A stretch of DNA of 64,000 nucleotides from Candidatus Fibrimonadaceae bacterium. Lineage in GTDB: Bacteria; Fibrobacterota; Fibrobacteria; Fibrobacterales; Fibrobacteraceae. The notes beneath the pieces are model-generated. The model searched no databases. It had not been told where the DNA came from and saw nothing but the letters and a program-made list of their open reading frames with translations. Below are positions 28,402 through 37,229 of this stretch, in pieces; within the stretch, counting starts at the first letter, position 1, and every line of letters starts with the position of its first letter. The stretch is from NCBI GenBank assembly GCA_031281275.1, contig JAITFP010000024.1:1-64000 (forward strand), in the 5' to 3' direction. The translations under genes were made by a program, and so were the position numbers.

Positions 28402-29138
28402 AAAAAATCGCTATGTTTGTAGAAGGACAAACCGAGCAGATTTTTGCCACGGAGCTGATAAAGTGGATTTTTGACAGAAGAAAAATAGCCATTGAATCTT
28501 TGCAGTTTTCTGGAAAAATCGGTTCCAGAAAAATGGCGATAATCAAAAGCTCAAAAACTATGCACAATGCAGAAGAAACGGCATATTATTTCAGAATTTA
28601 CGATTGTCACGGCGGCGGCGAAAATTCCACGGTTAAATCAGATATTATTGAGCAACTCACAAACCTCAGCAGAGAAGGTTTTTCTGGCATCATTGGCATT
28701 CGCGATGTGTATCCTACGACTGATATTGAACTTTTGCGAAAAATGCTGCGATTTGGCATTCCTCAAACTTCCATTCCCATAAAAATAGTGCTTGCGGTTC
28801 AAGAAATAGAGGCTTGGTTTATAGCAGAAAACAAGCATTACGAAAGAGTTTGCCCAATGCTAACCGTTAAAGTGGCAAATTCGGTAGCTGGCATTGATGT
28901 ATGCAAAGATAGCACAGAAGTTTTGCCACATCCAGCCGAAACCCTGAACAATATTTATCATAAGGCAGGATACGCTTACCGAAAGAGGAGATGCCAAATA
29001 GAAAGAACGGTAGAAGCTCTGGACTACGAAAATTTGTATTTTAATGTCCGTAGCCGCAATAATAGCTTGAATGAACTCTTAATTTGCCTAGAAGACATTA
29101 TAGTTCCCGTAGCATTTACTAAATTACCTAACCTATGA
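28398..29138 (+). CDS. TOPRIM-like / DUF4276-type protein
   Basis: MKKIAMFVEGQTEQIFATELIKWIF; GIIGIRDVYP; VQEIEAWFIAENKHYE; ATGA overlap with the ATPase gene. Confidence 0.75.
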   Translation: MKKIAMFVEGQTEQIFATELIKWIFDRRKIAIESLQFSGKIGSRKMAIIKSSKTMHNAEETAYYFRIYDCHGGGENSTVKSDIIEQLTNLSREGFSGIIGIRDVYPTTDIELLRKMLRFGIPQTSIPIKIVLAVQEIEAWFIAENKHYERVCPMLTVKVANSVAGIDVCKDSTEVLPHPAETLNNIYHKAGYAYRKRRCQIERTVEALDYENLYFNVRSRNNSLNELLICLEDIIVPVAFTKLPNL

Positions 29139-29734
29139 ATCGTTACGATTTGGTTTTGCTAGGATTTATATTGGAGGAGTCTTCAAGCGGGTACGATATT
29201 ATTTCTAAAATAAGGGAAAGGGAATTGGAGAAATGGGCAATGATAAGCCCTTCCACCGTATATAGTCGTTTGAATTACCTCGAAAATCACAGTTGCATAG
29301 AAGGCAAAATGGTTCAAAAAGCAAAATATCCGCCTTCAAAAGTTTATAGCATAACAGATAAGGGCAAGGGAGCCTTGAATAGAGAGATTATAAAGCATTT
29401 AACGGGATTCAACGATGACCCTAGAACTTTGGGTTATGCTTTTTTGTTTGGCTTGGAAGACAAGAACAATTTAATAAGGCTTTTGGAAGAACACGAAATA
29501 AAATTAAGAGAAGAAGTTGCAAGATTAAATAAAATGATAGACGACGAGCCACGCCCCACGCTTTATCCAGAAGGTCCATTTTTGAACTGCATGAGCCGCG
29601 ACCACATATTTGTGGAACTCAAATATTTGCGGGCTGCCTTGCAAATTTTGCAAGACCCACAAAAATCAACTATGCTGAACGGATATTTTTACATAAACTT
29701 TGGCAATAGAGAATGGCAATTCACTGAAAAATAA
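29135..29734 (+). CDS. PadR-family transcriptional regulator
   Basis: LGFILEESSSGYDIISKIRE, WAMISPSTVYSRLNYLE, VYSITDKGKGAL; ATGA overlap with the upstream gene. Confidence 0.88.
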   Translation: MNRYDLVLLGFILEESSSGYDIISKIRERELEKWAMISPSTVYSRLNYLENHSCIEGKMVQKAKYPPSKVYSITDKGKGALNREIIKHLTGFNDDPRTLGYAFLFGLEDKNNLIRLLEEHEIKLREEVARLNKMIDDEPRPTLYPEGPFLNCMSRDHIFVELKYLRAALQILQDPQKSTMLNGYFYINFGNREWQFTEK

Positions 29735-29786
29735 AATCTTTACCAAATGTCTGTTAAAAACTTATTTGTCTGAACCGGAATTTTTA

Positions 29787-30164
29787 TTATTCCCAAGGAT
29801 TCCAAATTTTTAAATCCTTAATATTCTTAAAATCATCAATATTTCTTGTAATTAAAGTTAAATTATGAACTAAGGCAGTTGCGGTAATAATAGCATCGCC
29901 AAGAGCTATTTTTTTCATTTGCCTTATTTTTATCGTAGTTTCCATTATAGGTTTATCTATTAAAAGAATCTTGGCATTGTTCATAAATTCTTGAATAGGT
30001 TTCAATTGCTGTTCAGTTGCATTTAGCCACCCTAAAATTTCCATATATGTTACCGCAGAAACCACCAAAGGAATATCTGCTAGTTTGGACTTTACCGAGC
30101 TTGGTATTGAGGGTTTAAATATGTCAATTATTATATTTGTATCTATTAAAAAACTCTGTTCCAT
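29787..30164 (-). CDS. PIN-domain (VapC-like) toxin
   Basis: FLIDTNIIIDIFKP, VSAVTYMEILGW, ALGDAIITATALVHNLTLITRNIDDFKNI. Confidence 0.92.
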   Translation of the reverse strand: MEQSFLIDTNIIIDIFKPSIPSSVKSKLADIPLVVSAVTYMEILGWLNATEQQLKPIQEFMNNAKILLIDKPIMETTIKIRQMKKIALGDAIITATALVHNLTLITRNIDDFKNIKDLKIWNPWE

Positions 30165-30361
30165 TCATTTCTCGCTTTTTGTGTATGCTCTTTTAATGCT
30201 TCACAAGTTTCCTCTGGCAAGACCCCAAAAAAATCGCCAAGAGTTTTTTTCTTCTCTACCACATTGTTTTTATCAAGCACTCTAAGAATATCTATGTTTT
30301 CCAAATATTGCAAAAGTTCTAATGCAATATCTTTTTTTATTTCAATAGTGGCAGTAGTCAT
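30146..30361 (-). CDS. Antitoxin partner
   Basis: MTTATIEIKKDIALELLQYLENIDILRV...; overlaps the PIN gene start. Confidence 0.75.
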   Translation of the reverse strand: MTTATIEIKKDIALELLQYLENIDILRVLDKNNVVEKKKTLGDFFGVLPEETCEALKEHTQKARNEWNRVF

Positions 30362-30490
30362 AAACATAATATAGAAAATTCCTCCACAACCACTTGGGAC
30401 ATAAGATTTGGCGCGGGGTGTGCCTTGCGGCATTTATTTCACAGAATTTTTGGAATTTACAGAATAAAGGCATGGATTTTTTTCTAATTT

Positions 30491-31312
30491 ATGCTTCTAA
30501 ATATGCGTACTATCTTTCCCTCTCTGCCGCTTTTCATTCTGCTGCTCCTTTCCCTCGCCGCTTATGGGCAGGTGCAGGAGCGAGTTGCGATATTGAACAC
30601 TGAAGATGACGGCGAGCCTCATCTGGACTTTACGGATTTGAATTACTTGAATGCGAGGCTGCGCGAGATAGCTGTGAAAATGCTGCCCAAAGAGAAATAC
30701 TTTGTGATGACTGCGCAAAGCATAATTGATATGATGGGTTCAATGGAGAATGCCAGAAAAGTGTGCAAAGAGGCACAGTGCATAGCTGAGATAGGCAGGA
30801 AAATAAGCGCGGATTATATTGGGCAGGCGAGGCTGGGTCGTTTTGGCAGCAATTTGACCATAAGCATGGAGTTGTACCATAGCGCAAGGGGCAATTTAAT
30901 AGGTTCCTTCACGGGCAGGGCTAAAGATGTATATGGCTTGGAAGCCATAGTAAACGAAAACGCGCCCCAGATGTTAGGCAAAATGCCAGACGTTGTTTAC
31001 GTGCCAGAGCCGGAGCCTGCACCCAAGCAAGTTCCAGAAGATGCCGTGCCTAAGCCTGAGAAGCCCATAAAGACCAGTTTTTGGGTTGCCCTTGGCTTGG
31101 ATGTGCTTGGGGCGGCTATTATTTACGCAGGATATACAAAAGATAGAGACATAGCGGCAGCACGAAATTCTTATGATGTTCGTGGGCAATCACGCAACTA
31201 TTACGGAGATGCTTGGGAAGATGTGGAAAGCAACCGCAGCAGCAGGAATACGCTTTATACTATTGGCGGCATATTTTTGGTTTCGGGGATAGGAGCGCAT
31301 ATATGGTTTTGA
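30491..31312 (+). CDS. Secreted CsgG/TolB-like protein; paralog of 9201..10085
   Basis: QERVAILNTEDDGEPHLDFTDLNYLNARLREIAVKMLPKEKYFVMTAQSIIDMMGS..ISADYIGQARLGRFGSNLTISMELYHSARGNLIGSF. Confidence 0.75.
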   Translation: MLLNMRTIFPSLPLFILLLLSLAAYGQVQERVAILNTEDDGEPHLDFTDLNYLNARLREIAVKMLPKEKYFVMTAQSIIDMMGSMENARKVCKEAQCIAEIGRKISADYIGQARLGRFGSNLTISMELYHSARGNLIGSFTGRAKDVYGLEAIVNENAPQMLGKMPDVVYVPEPEPAPKQVPEDAVPKPEKPIKTSFWVALGLDVLGAAIIYAGYTKDRDIAAARNSYDVRGQSRNYYGDAWEDVESNRSSRNTLYTIGGIFLVSGIGAHIWF

Positions 31313-32187
31313 GATTTTTTCTATTCTCAGTTATTTTTCTTTTTACGTCTTGCACCGAAGTGGGCAAGCGCGACAACCCCGATGATCCAGATGGTATCAA
31401 TTACCAAGGAGACCAATCTTCCAGTTCATCGTATGTTGAGCCGCCACCACCACCGCCACTTTCATCGTCAAGCTCTGTGCCTAGCAGTTCAAGCTCAATG
31501 CCGAGCAGCAGTTCTGTTGCGCCAGTTGTGCCCAGTTCAAGCTCAATGCCGAGCAGTAGTTCTGCTCCTCCTCCATCGTCAAGCTCTATGCCAACTCAAT
31601 CTGGGGTTACTTACGGTCCTGATGTACTTTACGAGGGCGAGACTTACCAGGCGGTTGTAATTGGTGCACAGACTTGGTTCAAACGTAATTTAAACTACAA
31701 TGCAACTGGCAGCGTATGCTATGGCAACAGCGAAAGTAACTGCACGACTTACGGCAGGTTGTATAATTGGGCAACGGCAATGGCTCTGCCAGCTGACTGC
31801 AACAGCAGTTCTTGCTCTGGGCAAATAACTGGAAAGCACAAGGGCATTTGCCCTAGTGGTTGGCATATTCCTAGCAGTGATGATTGGAATACTTTGATGA
31901 CAGCAGTTGGCGGTGCTTCAACTGCTGGAACCAAATTGAAAGTGACTAGTGGTTGGAATAGCAATGGCAATGGCGAGGACACGTATGGATTTTCGGCTTT
32001 GCCTGGCGGCTACGGCAATTCTAGTGGCAGTTTCTACAATGTCGGCTACTACGGCGGCTGGTGGACTGCTACGGAGTACGGTGCTCCCAACGCCTACCGC
32101 CGATTCATGTACTACGGATACGCCACTGGGGGCAGCGGCTACGACGATAAGGCGGGCCTTTATTCAGTGCGTTGTGTCCAGGACTAA
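31303..32187 (+). CDS. FISUMP-domain lipoprotein with Ser/Pro-rich linker
   Basis: Same leader as 23612..24577; FISUMP core; start overlaps the upstream gene stop. Confidence 0.92.
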   Translation: MVLRFFLFSVIFLFTSCTEVGKRDNPDDPDGINYQGDQSSSSSYVEPPPPPPLSSSSSVPSSSSSMPSSSSVAPVVPSSSSMPSSSSAPPPSSSSMPTQSGVTYGPDVLYEGETYQAVVIGAQTWFKRNLNYNATGSVCYGNSESNCTTYGRLYNWATAMALPADCNSSSCSGQITGKHKGICPSGWHIPSSDDWNTLMTAVGGASTAGTKLKVTSGWNSNGNGEDTYGFSALPGGYGNSSGSFYNVGYYGGWWTATEYGAPNAYRRFMYYGYATGGSGYDDKAGLYSVRCVQD

Positions 32188-32324
32188 GTGCGGTAGCGCC
32201 GCTGCTAGCGAAGCAGGCAGTGCAACCGTAGGCAGTGAGCGTTTATTGATGGCATAATATTCTGGTTCAGACAACATAAATACAAACCTCGTGCGTTTGG
32301 GGGTGGGTTGTCTGTGTTATTTTT

Positions 32325-33521
32325 TTATTGACAAATGGCATCCTCTCTGGGGCTAAACCCCGAACACCAAGACGAACCAAGCTCATGAATGTCGTAGTTT
32401 TCCAAAGGAAGCTGTATAGCGGCTCCAGTTTTTATTGGGAAGGGGTTATCTCCTTTGCTTGAATATGTGAGAGTATCTATTGCCGAATCTCCGCAAAAAA
32501 GTCCGAGGCTCATAGTGGTTTTTAAAAGAGCAAAAGAAGAAGGATAGTCTTTGTTCAAAACATTGCTACGACCTATAATGGCATAACTCATAGGTGGTAT
32601 GGTTAAATCTGTTATTTCGTGCTTAGTTCCGTTATCGGTTCTAACTATTTTGCAATGCTTATCGAGCAATTTCAAAGTGTCGGAAGTGGAGTTGTAAAGT
32701 TCCATGTATTGAGAATTATCGTCACCTGATGGGGTGCTTGCATAAATCTCAGTGAAAAATACATCTCCATAATCTTTCGGTGGGCGAGATTTTGCTGGGA
32801 GTACTGCCAAAACTTGCAAAGACCCTGCGGAACCTCCTGTCAATTCCAAAGTTACCGTGCCTTGGGAGGATTGCAACTGTATTGTTTCGGTTTGCAAAAT
32901 AGAAGATAATATTAGTTTTTTTGAACCAGTGAATAGAAGTTTTCCATCTACGGCTTTAAGCTCAATCCGCAAATTTAATTCTTTATCCAAAGGAAGGGAA
33001 TTAGTATTGAATATTCCTTTTCCGTTTTCAAACTTCATATTAAATTCCATATTTTCCAAAAACAATTTTCCCGAACTAACTCCTGTGTTATTGGTAAAAC
33101 CAAACGGGATTTCCAATCTTAAAAAACCAAAGAGAGCCTCCAGTTTTATTGGAATGGTTATGTTTTCATCGGATTTTATATCTGCAACTGCTTCTCCTAT
33201 TTGGACAAGCACTCCCGAATCCGCATATATTTTTACCTTAAATTTTCTGGTTTCTCCTTGCGGGATACCTTCTATTTTCAGGTTGTCTTCCAAAGTTTTT
33301 TTGGATATGTGGATGCTTGCCATATCTACAGCAGATATATCCACAGAAATACTGTCAAACATAGGAACTTGGAGTTTACCCAAGAACAGTTTAACAACCC
33401 CCTCTGTGGCATTGCCACTGCCACCCCCTCCGCTGCAAGCTACAAGCAACAAACCAAACACCGCAGACCACAAACTGCAAGCCGCAATGCACAAAATGCG
33501 AAAATGACTAAGCATAATCAT
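32325..33521 (-). CDS. Lipoprotein with lamin-tail-like domain
   Basis: Lipobox LLVACSGGGG; C-terminal DVFFTEIYASTPSGDDNSQYMELYNSTSDTLKL. Confidence 0.75.
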   Translation of the reverse strand: MIMLSHFRILCIAACSLWSAVFGLLLVACSGGGGSGNATEGVVKLFLGKLQVPMFDSISVDISAVDMASIHISKKTLEDNLKIEGIPQGETRKFKVKIYADSGVLVQIGEAVADIKSDENITIPIKLEALFGFLRLEIPFGFTNNTGVSSGKLFLENMEFNMKFENGKGIFNTNSLPLDKELNLRIELKAVDGKLLFTGSKKLILSSILQTETIQLQSSQGTVTLELTGGSAGSLQVLAVLPAKSRPPKDYGDVFFTEIYASTPSGDDNSQYMELYNSTSDTLKLLDKHCKIVRTDNGTKHEITDLTIPPMSYAIIGRSNVLNKDYPSSFALLKTTMSLGLFCGDSAIDTLTYSSKGDNPFPIKTGAAIQLPLENYDIHELGSSWCSGFSPREDAICQ

Positions 33522-33594
33522 AGGAATACCTCCATTTTTTTTCTTTCTACTTATTTAGACGTAAAAAAACGGAAAAAAAATTCAGAAAAGTGAA

Positions 33595-33618
33595 TTTTGC
33601 AAACAGGTGTTTGCAAAA
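33595..33618. repeat. Inverted repeat ttttgcaaac-aggt-gtttgcaaaa
   Basis: 10-bp perfect arms with 4-nt centre in an intergenic region; operator or terminator not resolved. Confidence 0.6.
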
Positions 33619-33650
33619 ATGTGCAGATTTTTCAGAAAATCTATTTCATA

Positions 33651-34805
33651 CTAAACATACTTTTTTAGTACGTCTTTGCTGGAAACGAAATAATCTATGC
33701 CGCTGGCTATGGTGGCAAAGGTTATTATTGCCATAACCGAGTATGGCAAATATTCCCAAATTTCTGTCCAATTTGGAATTAAAGTGTATAAAGGGTCAAG
33801 GGCGCCCATTAGAATTATCAATATTCCAATGCCTTGGATGGCGGTTTTCCATTTACCGCTTTGGCGAGCTGGCATAATTATTTTTTCGGAGGCAGCAAGG
33901 GTACGCAGAGTTTCCACGCTAGCTTCTCTGAAATATATTAAAGCCACCATCCAAACAGAGGTGTAGCCAGAAGCCAAAAAGCACAGAAATACGGTCATAT
34001 TGGAAATTTTATCGGAAAAGGGATCTAAATATTTTCCAAGAGTTGAAACCTCTCCCCATTTGCGAGCTAAATATCCATCCAAAAAATCTGTTACCATAAA
34101 GGCTATAACCATAACAAGGGCGAGAATTTTAAATGCCAAGCTGTTGTTTTGATAATTCAAATCTCCATCGTAAAAAAATATCCACAAAAACACAGGAGTT
34201 AAAACTATGCGGCTCATTGTCAACTGATTGCAAACAGAGAGCGGTTTGCGATGCATGGGGTCTCGGTAATAGCGATAACCAAAAGACACGGCTGCCGCAA
34301 ACAGCATAAGAATGGTGGCTCCCATGCAAATTTGCTGGTAATGCTCCATATTCAAAACATAAACCAGCATAGTGACATTTATGCTTATTGTGGCAACCTT
34401 AGACCAAAATCCGCTTGCAAAAAAAGATTTGCCTTCGCGCAGCATGGAAAGCATATAAAGCGTTCTTGCAACGGCTCGTGAGAGAAGCAAAGCGCACCCC
34501 ACGGCAAGCATTTTTTCCAGTTCATTTTCCACAAAAGAATATCTTATGAAAATGCAAAACATAACAGCAAACACAAAAAGTGCTTCCACAAAAGAGAGCC
34601 ATAGCTGGTAATAGGGCTTTTCTATATCTTGGTGGCGAATTCTAAACTGCAAATACCAAGAAACTATTAAAATTATGCTTATATTCACGGCTGCGAGCTT
34701 TGAGTATTCGTCCCATATAAAATAAAAAACAGGTAAAAAAGCGAATATATACAATATTCTCAGTATTCGCCCATATAATAGCTTATCTACGGATATTTGC
34801 ACCAT
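33651..34805 (-). CDS. CDP-alcohol phosphatidyltransferase family membrane protein (PgsA-like)
   Basis: VTDFLDGYLARKWGEVSTLGKYLDPFSDKI motif; multiple TM segments. Confidence 0.9.
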   Translation of the reverse strand: MVQISVDKLLYGRILRILYIFAFLPVFYFIWDEYSKLAAVNISIILIVSWYLQFRIRHQDIEKPYYQLWLSFVEALFVFAVMFCIFIRYSFVENELEKMLAVGCALLLSRAVARTLYMLSMLREGKSFFASGFWSKVATISINVTMLVYVLNMEHYQQICMGATILMLFAAAVSFGYRYYRDPMHRKPLSVCNQLTMSRIVLTPVFLWIFFYDGDLNYQNNSLAFKILALVMVIAFMVTDFLDGYLARKWGEVSTLGKYLDPFSDKISNMTVFLCFLASGYTSVWMVALIYFREASVETLRTLAASEKIIMPARQSGKWKTAIQGIGILIILMGALDPLYTLIPNWTEIWEYLPYSVMAIITFATIASGIDYFVSSKDVLKKYV

Positions 34806-34862
34806 CTTTAATTAATGTAGAAATTATATTTTTCTACATTACCCTCAATAAACGAGGATTAT

Positions 34863-35315
34863 ATGGCTTATTTAAACAAAGTAATGCTTATGGGTAACTT
34901 AGGCAAAGATGCTGAGGTTCGCATAACTCAAACCAACAAGAAAAGGGTTTCTTTTTCCCTTGCTACCACAAGAAGGTTTCGCAATCCAAATACCGGCGAA
35001 ATGCAAGACGATACCGCTTGGCACAATGTTGTGGCGTGGGATAGGCTTGCAGAGCGTATAGAGAAACTAGGCATAAAAAAAGGAACCCCGCTTTTTGTTG
35101 AAGGCAGAGTTTCTTACCGTCAGTGGAACGACCCGCAAACAGGGCAAAAACACAATGTAACCGAAATTTTAATGGATAATTTTGAATTTTTAGCTCCAAG
35201 GCTTGGCTATGCAGGCGAAGGAGAACGCCATAACTTTGATATGAACGGCGATTTGGGGGCTGGCAGCTTGCCACCACCGCCAACTAGTGAACCAGATAGC
35301 GAGTTGCCTTTCTAA
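34863..35315 (+). CDS. ssb: Single-stranded DNA-binding protein
   Basis: YLNKVMLMGNLGKDAEVRITQTNKKRVSFSLATTRRFRN, WHNVVAWDRLAE, acidic tail EPDSELPF. Confidence 0.95.
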   Translation: MAYLNKVMLMGNLGKDAEVRITQTNKKRVSFSLATTRRFRNPNTGEMQDDTAWHNVVAWDRLAERIEKLGIKKGTPLFVEGRVSYRQWNDPQTGQKHNVTEILMDNFEFLAPRLGYAGEGERHNFDMNGDLGAGSLPPPPTSEPDSELPF

Positions 35316-35319
35316 TATT

Positions 35320-35976
35320 ATGGCGAATAATTTATTTAGCATAGACCTTGTTCAAGTGGCAATTCTTTGGAGCATTGCGGCTTTAAGCATTATATGTTCC
35401 ATAAATTCACGCGGTTTTTTTAGGCAAGTTGTTTCGTGGCTTATAGTTATTGCTGTGGTTGTTGTTGCTGCATTTTTTTCTTACCTTAAATTTGAATCCA
35501 TAAGGCAAGAAATTGGTGTTAAGGAATTTGTTCCAGATACAACTGTGGCGGCAAACCAAGATTCAACTCCGTTAAGTAGCGTAGATGACTTTGCAAGCGC
35601 GAATTATCTCTCTGCGGAAAAGCAACTTATGGAAAACGTGGTGGCAATTTCAGATTCCATACTTTCTTTTCCAAAATGGCAAGACATAAATTCACAAGGC
35701 ATTGAAAAACGTGAATTTTATGAAAGCAAGGCTCTTTTTTTGAGAAATAGTAGCATGAATTTTTACAGGCAAATCAGAAAACTCTCGCCCCCAAGCGAAA
35801 AAAAGCAGTCTTACGATTTATTGCTTGCGGCTGCAGATAATTTACGGCTTGCGGGTTATGAAATTCATCGCCAATTCGGGTTGGAAGCAGATACATTAGG
35901 AGAAAGCGTTAACAAGGCGCGCGAAAGCGCAAGCCTTGCAAAATTGGTAGTTTCTACCATAACAAATAAGGAGTGA
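35320..35976 (+). CDS. Hypothetical membrane protein
   Basis: Two N-terminal TM segments (MANNLFSIDLVQVAILWSIAALSII...; VVSWLIVIAVVVVAAFFSYL). Confidence 0.65.
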   Translation: MANNLFSIDLVQVAILWSIAALSIICSINSRGFFRQVVSWLIVIAVVVVAAFFSYLKFESIRQEIGVKEFVPDTTVAANQDSTPLSSVDDFASANYLSAEKQLMENVVAISDSILSFPKWQDINSQGIEKREFYESKALFLRNSSMNFYRQIRKLSPPSEKKQSYDLLLAAADNLRLAGYEIHRQFGLEADTLGESVNKARESASLAKLVVSTITNKE

Positions 35977-35978
35977 TT

Positions 35979-37001
35979 ATGAAGAGTGTTGCGATAGCAG
36001 GTGCCACAGGTGCGGTTGGGCAAGAGTTTTTATCCATTTTGGCAGAGCGGAATTTTCCGCTCAAATCTTTGAAATTATTGGCATCGTCAAGAAGTGCGGG
36101 CAAAAAAATAAAATTCAAAGACGAAGAAATAACGGTACAGGAATTAAAGCACGATTCCTTTGATGGAATAGATTTGGTTTTGTCTTCGGCGGGAGGTTCC
36201 ATATCAAAAGAGTATATGCCCTCTGCGGTTAAAGCAGGGGCAGTGGTTGTGGATAACACGTCTTATTTCAGAATGAACCCGGAAGTTCCTCTTGTGATTC
36301 CTGAAATAAATCCACAGGATATAAAAAAACACAAAGGCATTATAGCTAATCCCAATTGCAGCACAATAATAATGCTACTGCCAATATTCCCTCTATACAA
36401 GGCTTTTGGCATTGAGCGGGTTCAGGCTTGCACATACCAAGCAGCCAGCGGAGCTGGCGCAATGGCTATGGAAGAACTTAGGCTAGAAAGCGTTGCCCTT
36501 GCAGAGGGAAAACCTTTTAAACGCACCGTTATACCTTACCAATATGCTTTTAATCTGTTTCCGCATAATTCCTCTTACAATGATGGCAGCTCAGAAAAAA
36601 ACGCTGTTCACGCTCCAAATGGCTATTGCGAAGAGGAATGGAAAATGATTGCAGAAACACACAAAATTTTTGGAGACGATAATTTGCGTGTAAATGCCTC
36701 TTGCGTGAGGGTTCCTGTTTTAAGAGCACATTCAGAGGCTTTAAATGTGAAACTTTCCAAAAAAACAAATGTAGCGGAAATTTATGAGGTTTTGCGGAGC
36801 GCTCCTGGGGTTGAAATTTTAGAAGAAACATCCAAAAATCGCTGGCCCATGCCAATAGACGCAAGCGGCAAAGACCCTGTGCTAGTTGGCAGAGTTCGCG
36901 TTGACCAATCTCAAGATAACGCATTCGATATGTGGGTTGTTGGTGACCAAATTCGCAAAGGCGCAGCATTAAACGCAGTGCAAATAGCGGAGCTTCTTTG
37001 A
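35979..37001 (+). CDS. asd: Aspartate-semialdehyde dehydrogenase
   Basis: VAIAGATGAVGQEFLSIL, LASSRSAGKKI, IANPNCSTIIMLLPIFPLYKAFG, YQAASGAGAMAMEEL, NASCVRVPVLRAHSEAL. Confidence 0.95.
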   Translation: MKSVAIAGATGAVGQEFLSILAERNFPLKSLKLLASSRSAGKKIKFKDEEITVQELKHDSFDGIDLVLSSAGGSISKEYMPSAVKAGAVVVDNTSYFRMNPEVPLVIPEINPQDIKKHKGIIANPNCSTIIMLLPIFPLYKAFGIERVQACTYQAASGAGAMAMEELRLESVALAEGKPFKRTVIPYQYAFNLFPHNSSYNDGSSEKNAVHAPNGYCEEEWKMIAETHKIFGDDNLRVNASCVRVPVLRAHSEALNVKLSKKTNVAEIYEVLRSAPGVEILEETSKNRWPMPIDASGKDPVLVGRVRVDQSQDNAFDMWVVGDQIRKGAALNAVQIAELL

Positions 37002-37013
37002 GGATATGTATAT

Positions 37014-37229
37014 ATGCTTTTCTCCATAGTTCTAGGACTCGCGCTGTTTGCAATTTCTTGTTATCTTGTGCTTTTGTTTTTTCAAGTGCAAAGGGTTGAA
37101 AAGCAAATAACAGATTTAATTCAAATGGTAGAAATTCACTTACTCAATAAATATGGGCACAATCCAAATAGGGGAGTGAGTAGGGTAAATGTGAAGAAGG
37201 CACTCGCAGAGGTGGAAGAAAATGCCTGA
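37014..37229 (+). CDS. Small membrane protein
   Basis: 71 aa, one TM; overlaps the alr start. Confidence 0.6.
   Translation: MLFSIVLGLALFAISCYLVLLFFQVQRVEKQITDLIQMVEIHLLNKYGHNPNRGVSRVNVKKALAEVEENA

Noticed and set aside
33201-33593. Plus-strand ORFs opposite the lamin-tail-like lipoprotein (32857..33593)
   Set aside because: The minus-strand lipoprotein has a signal peptide and domain; the antisense frames have neither.
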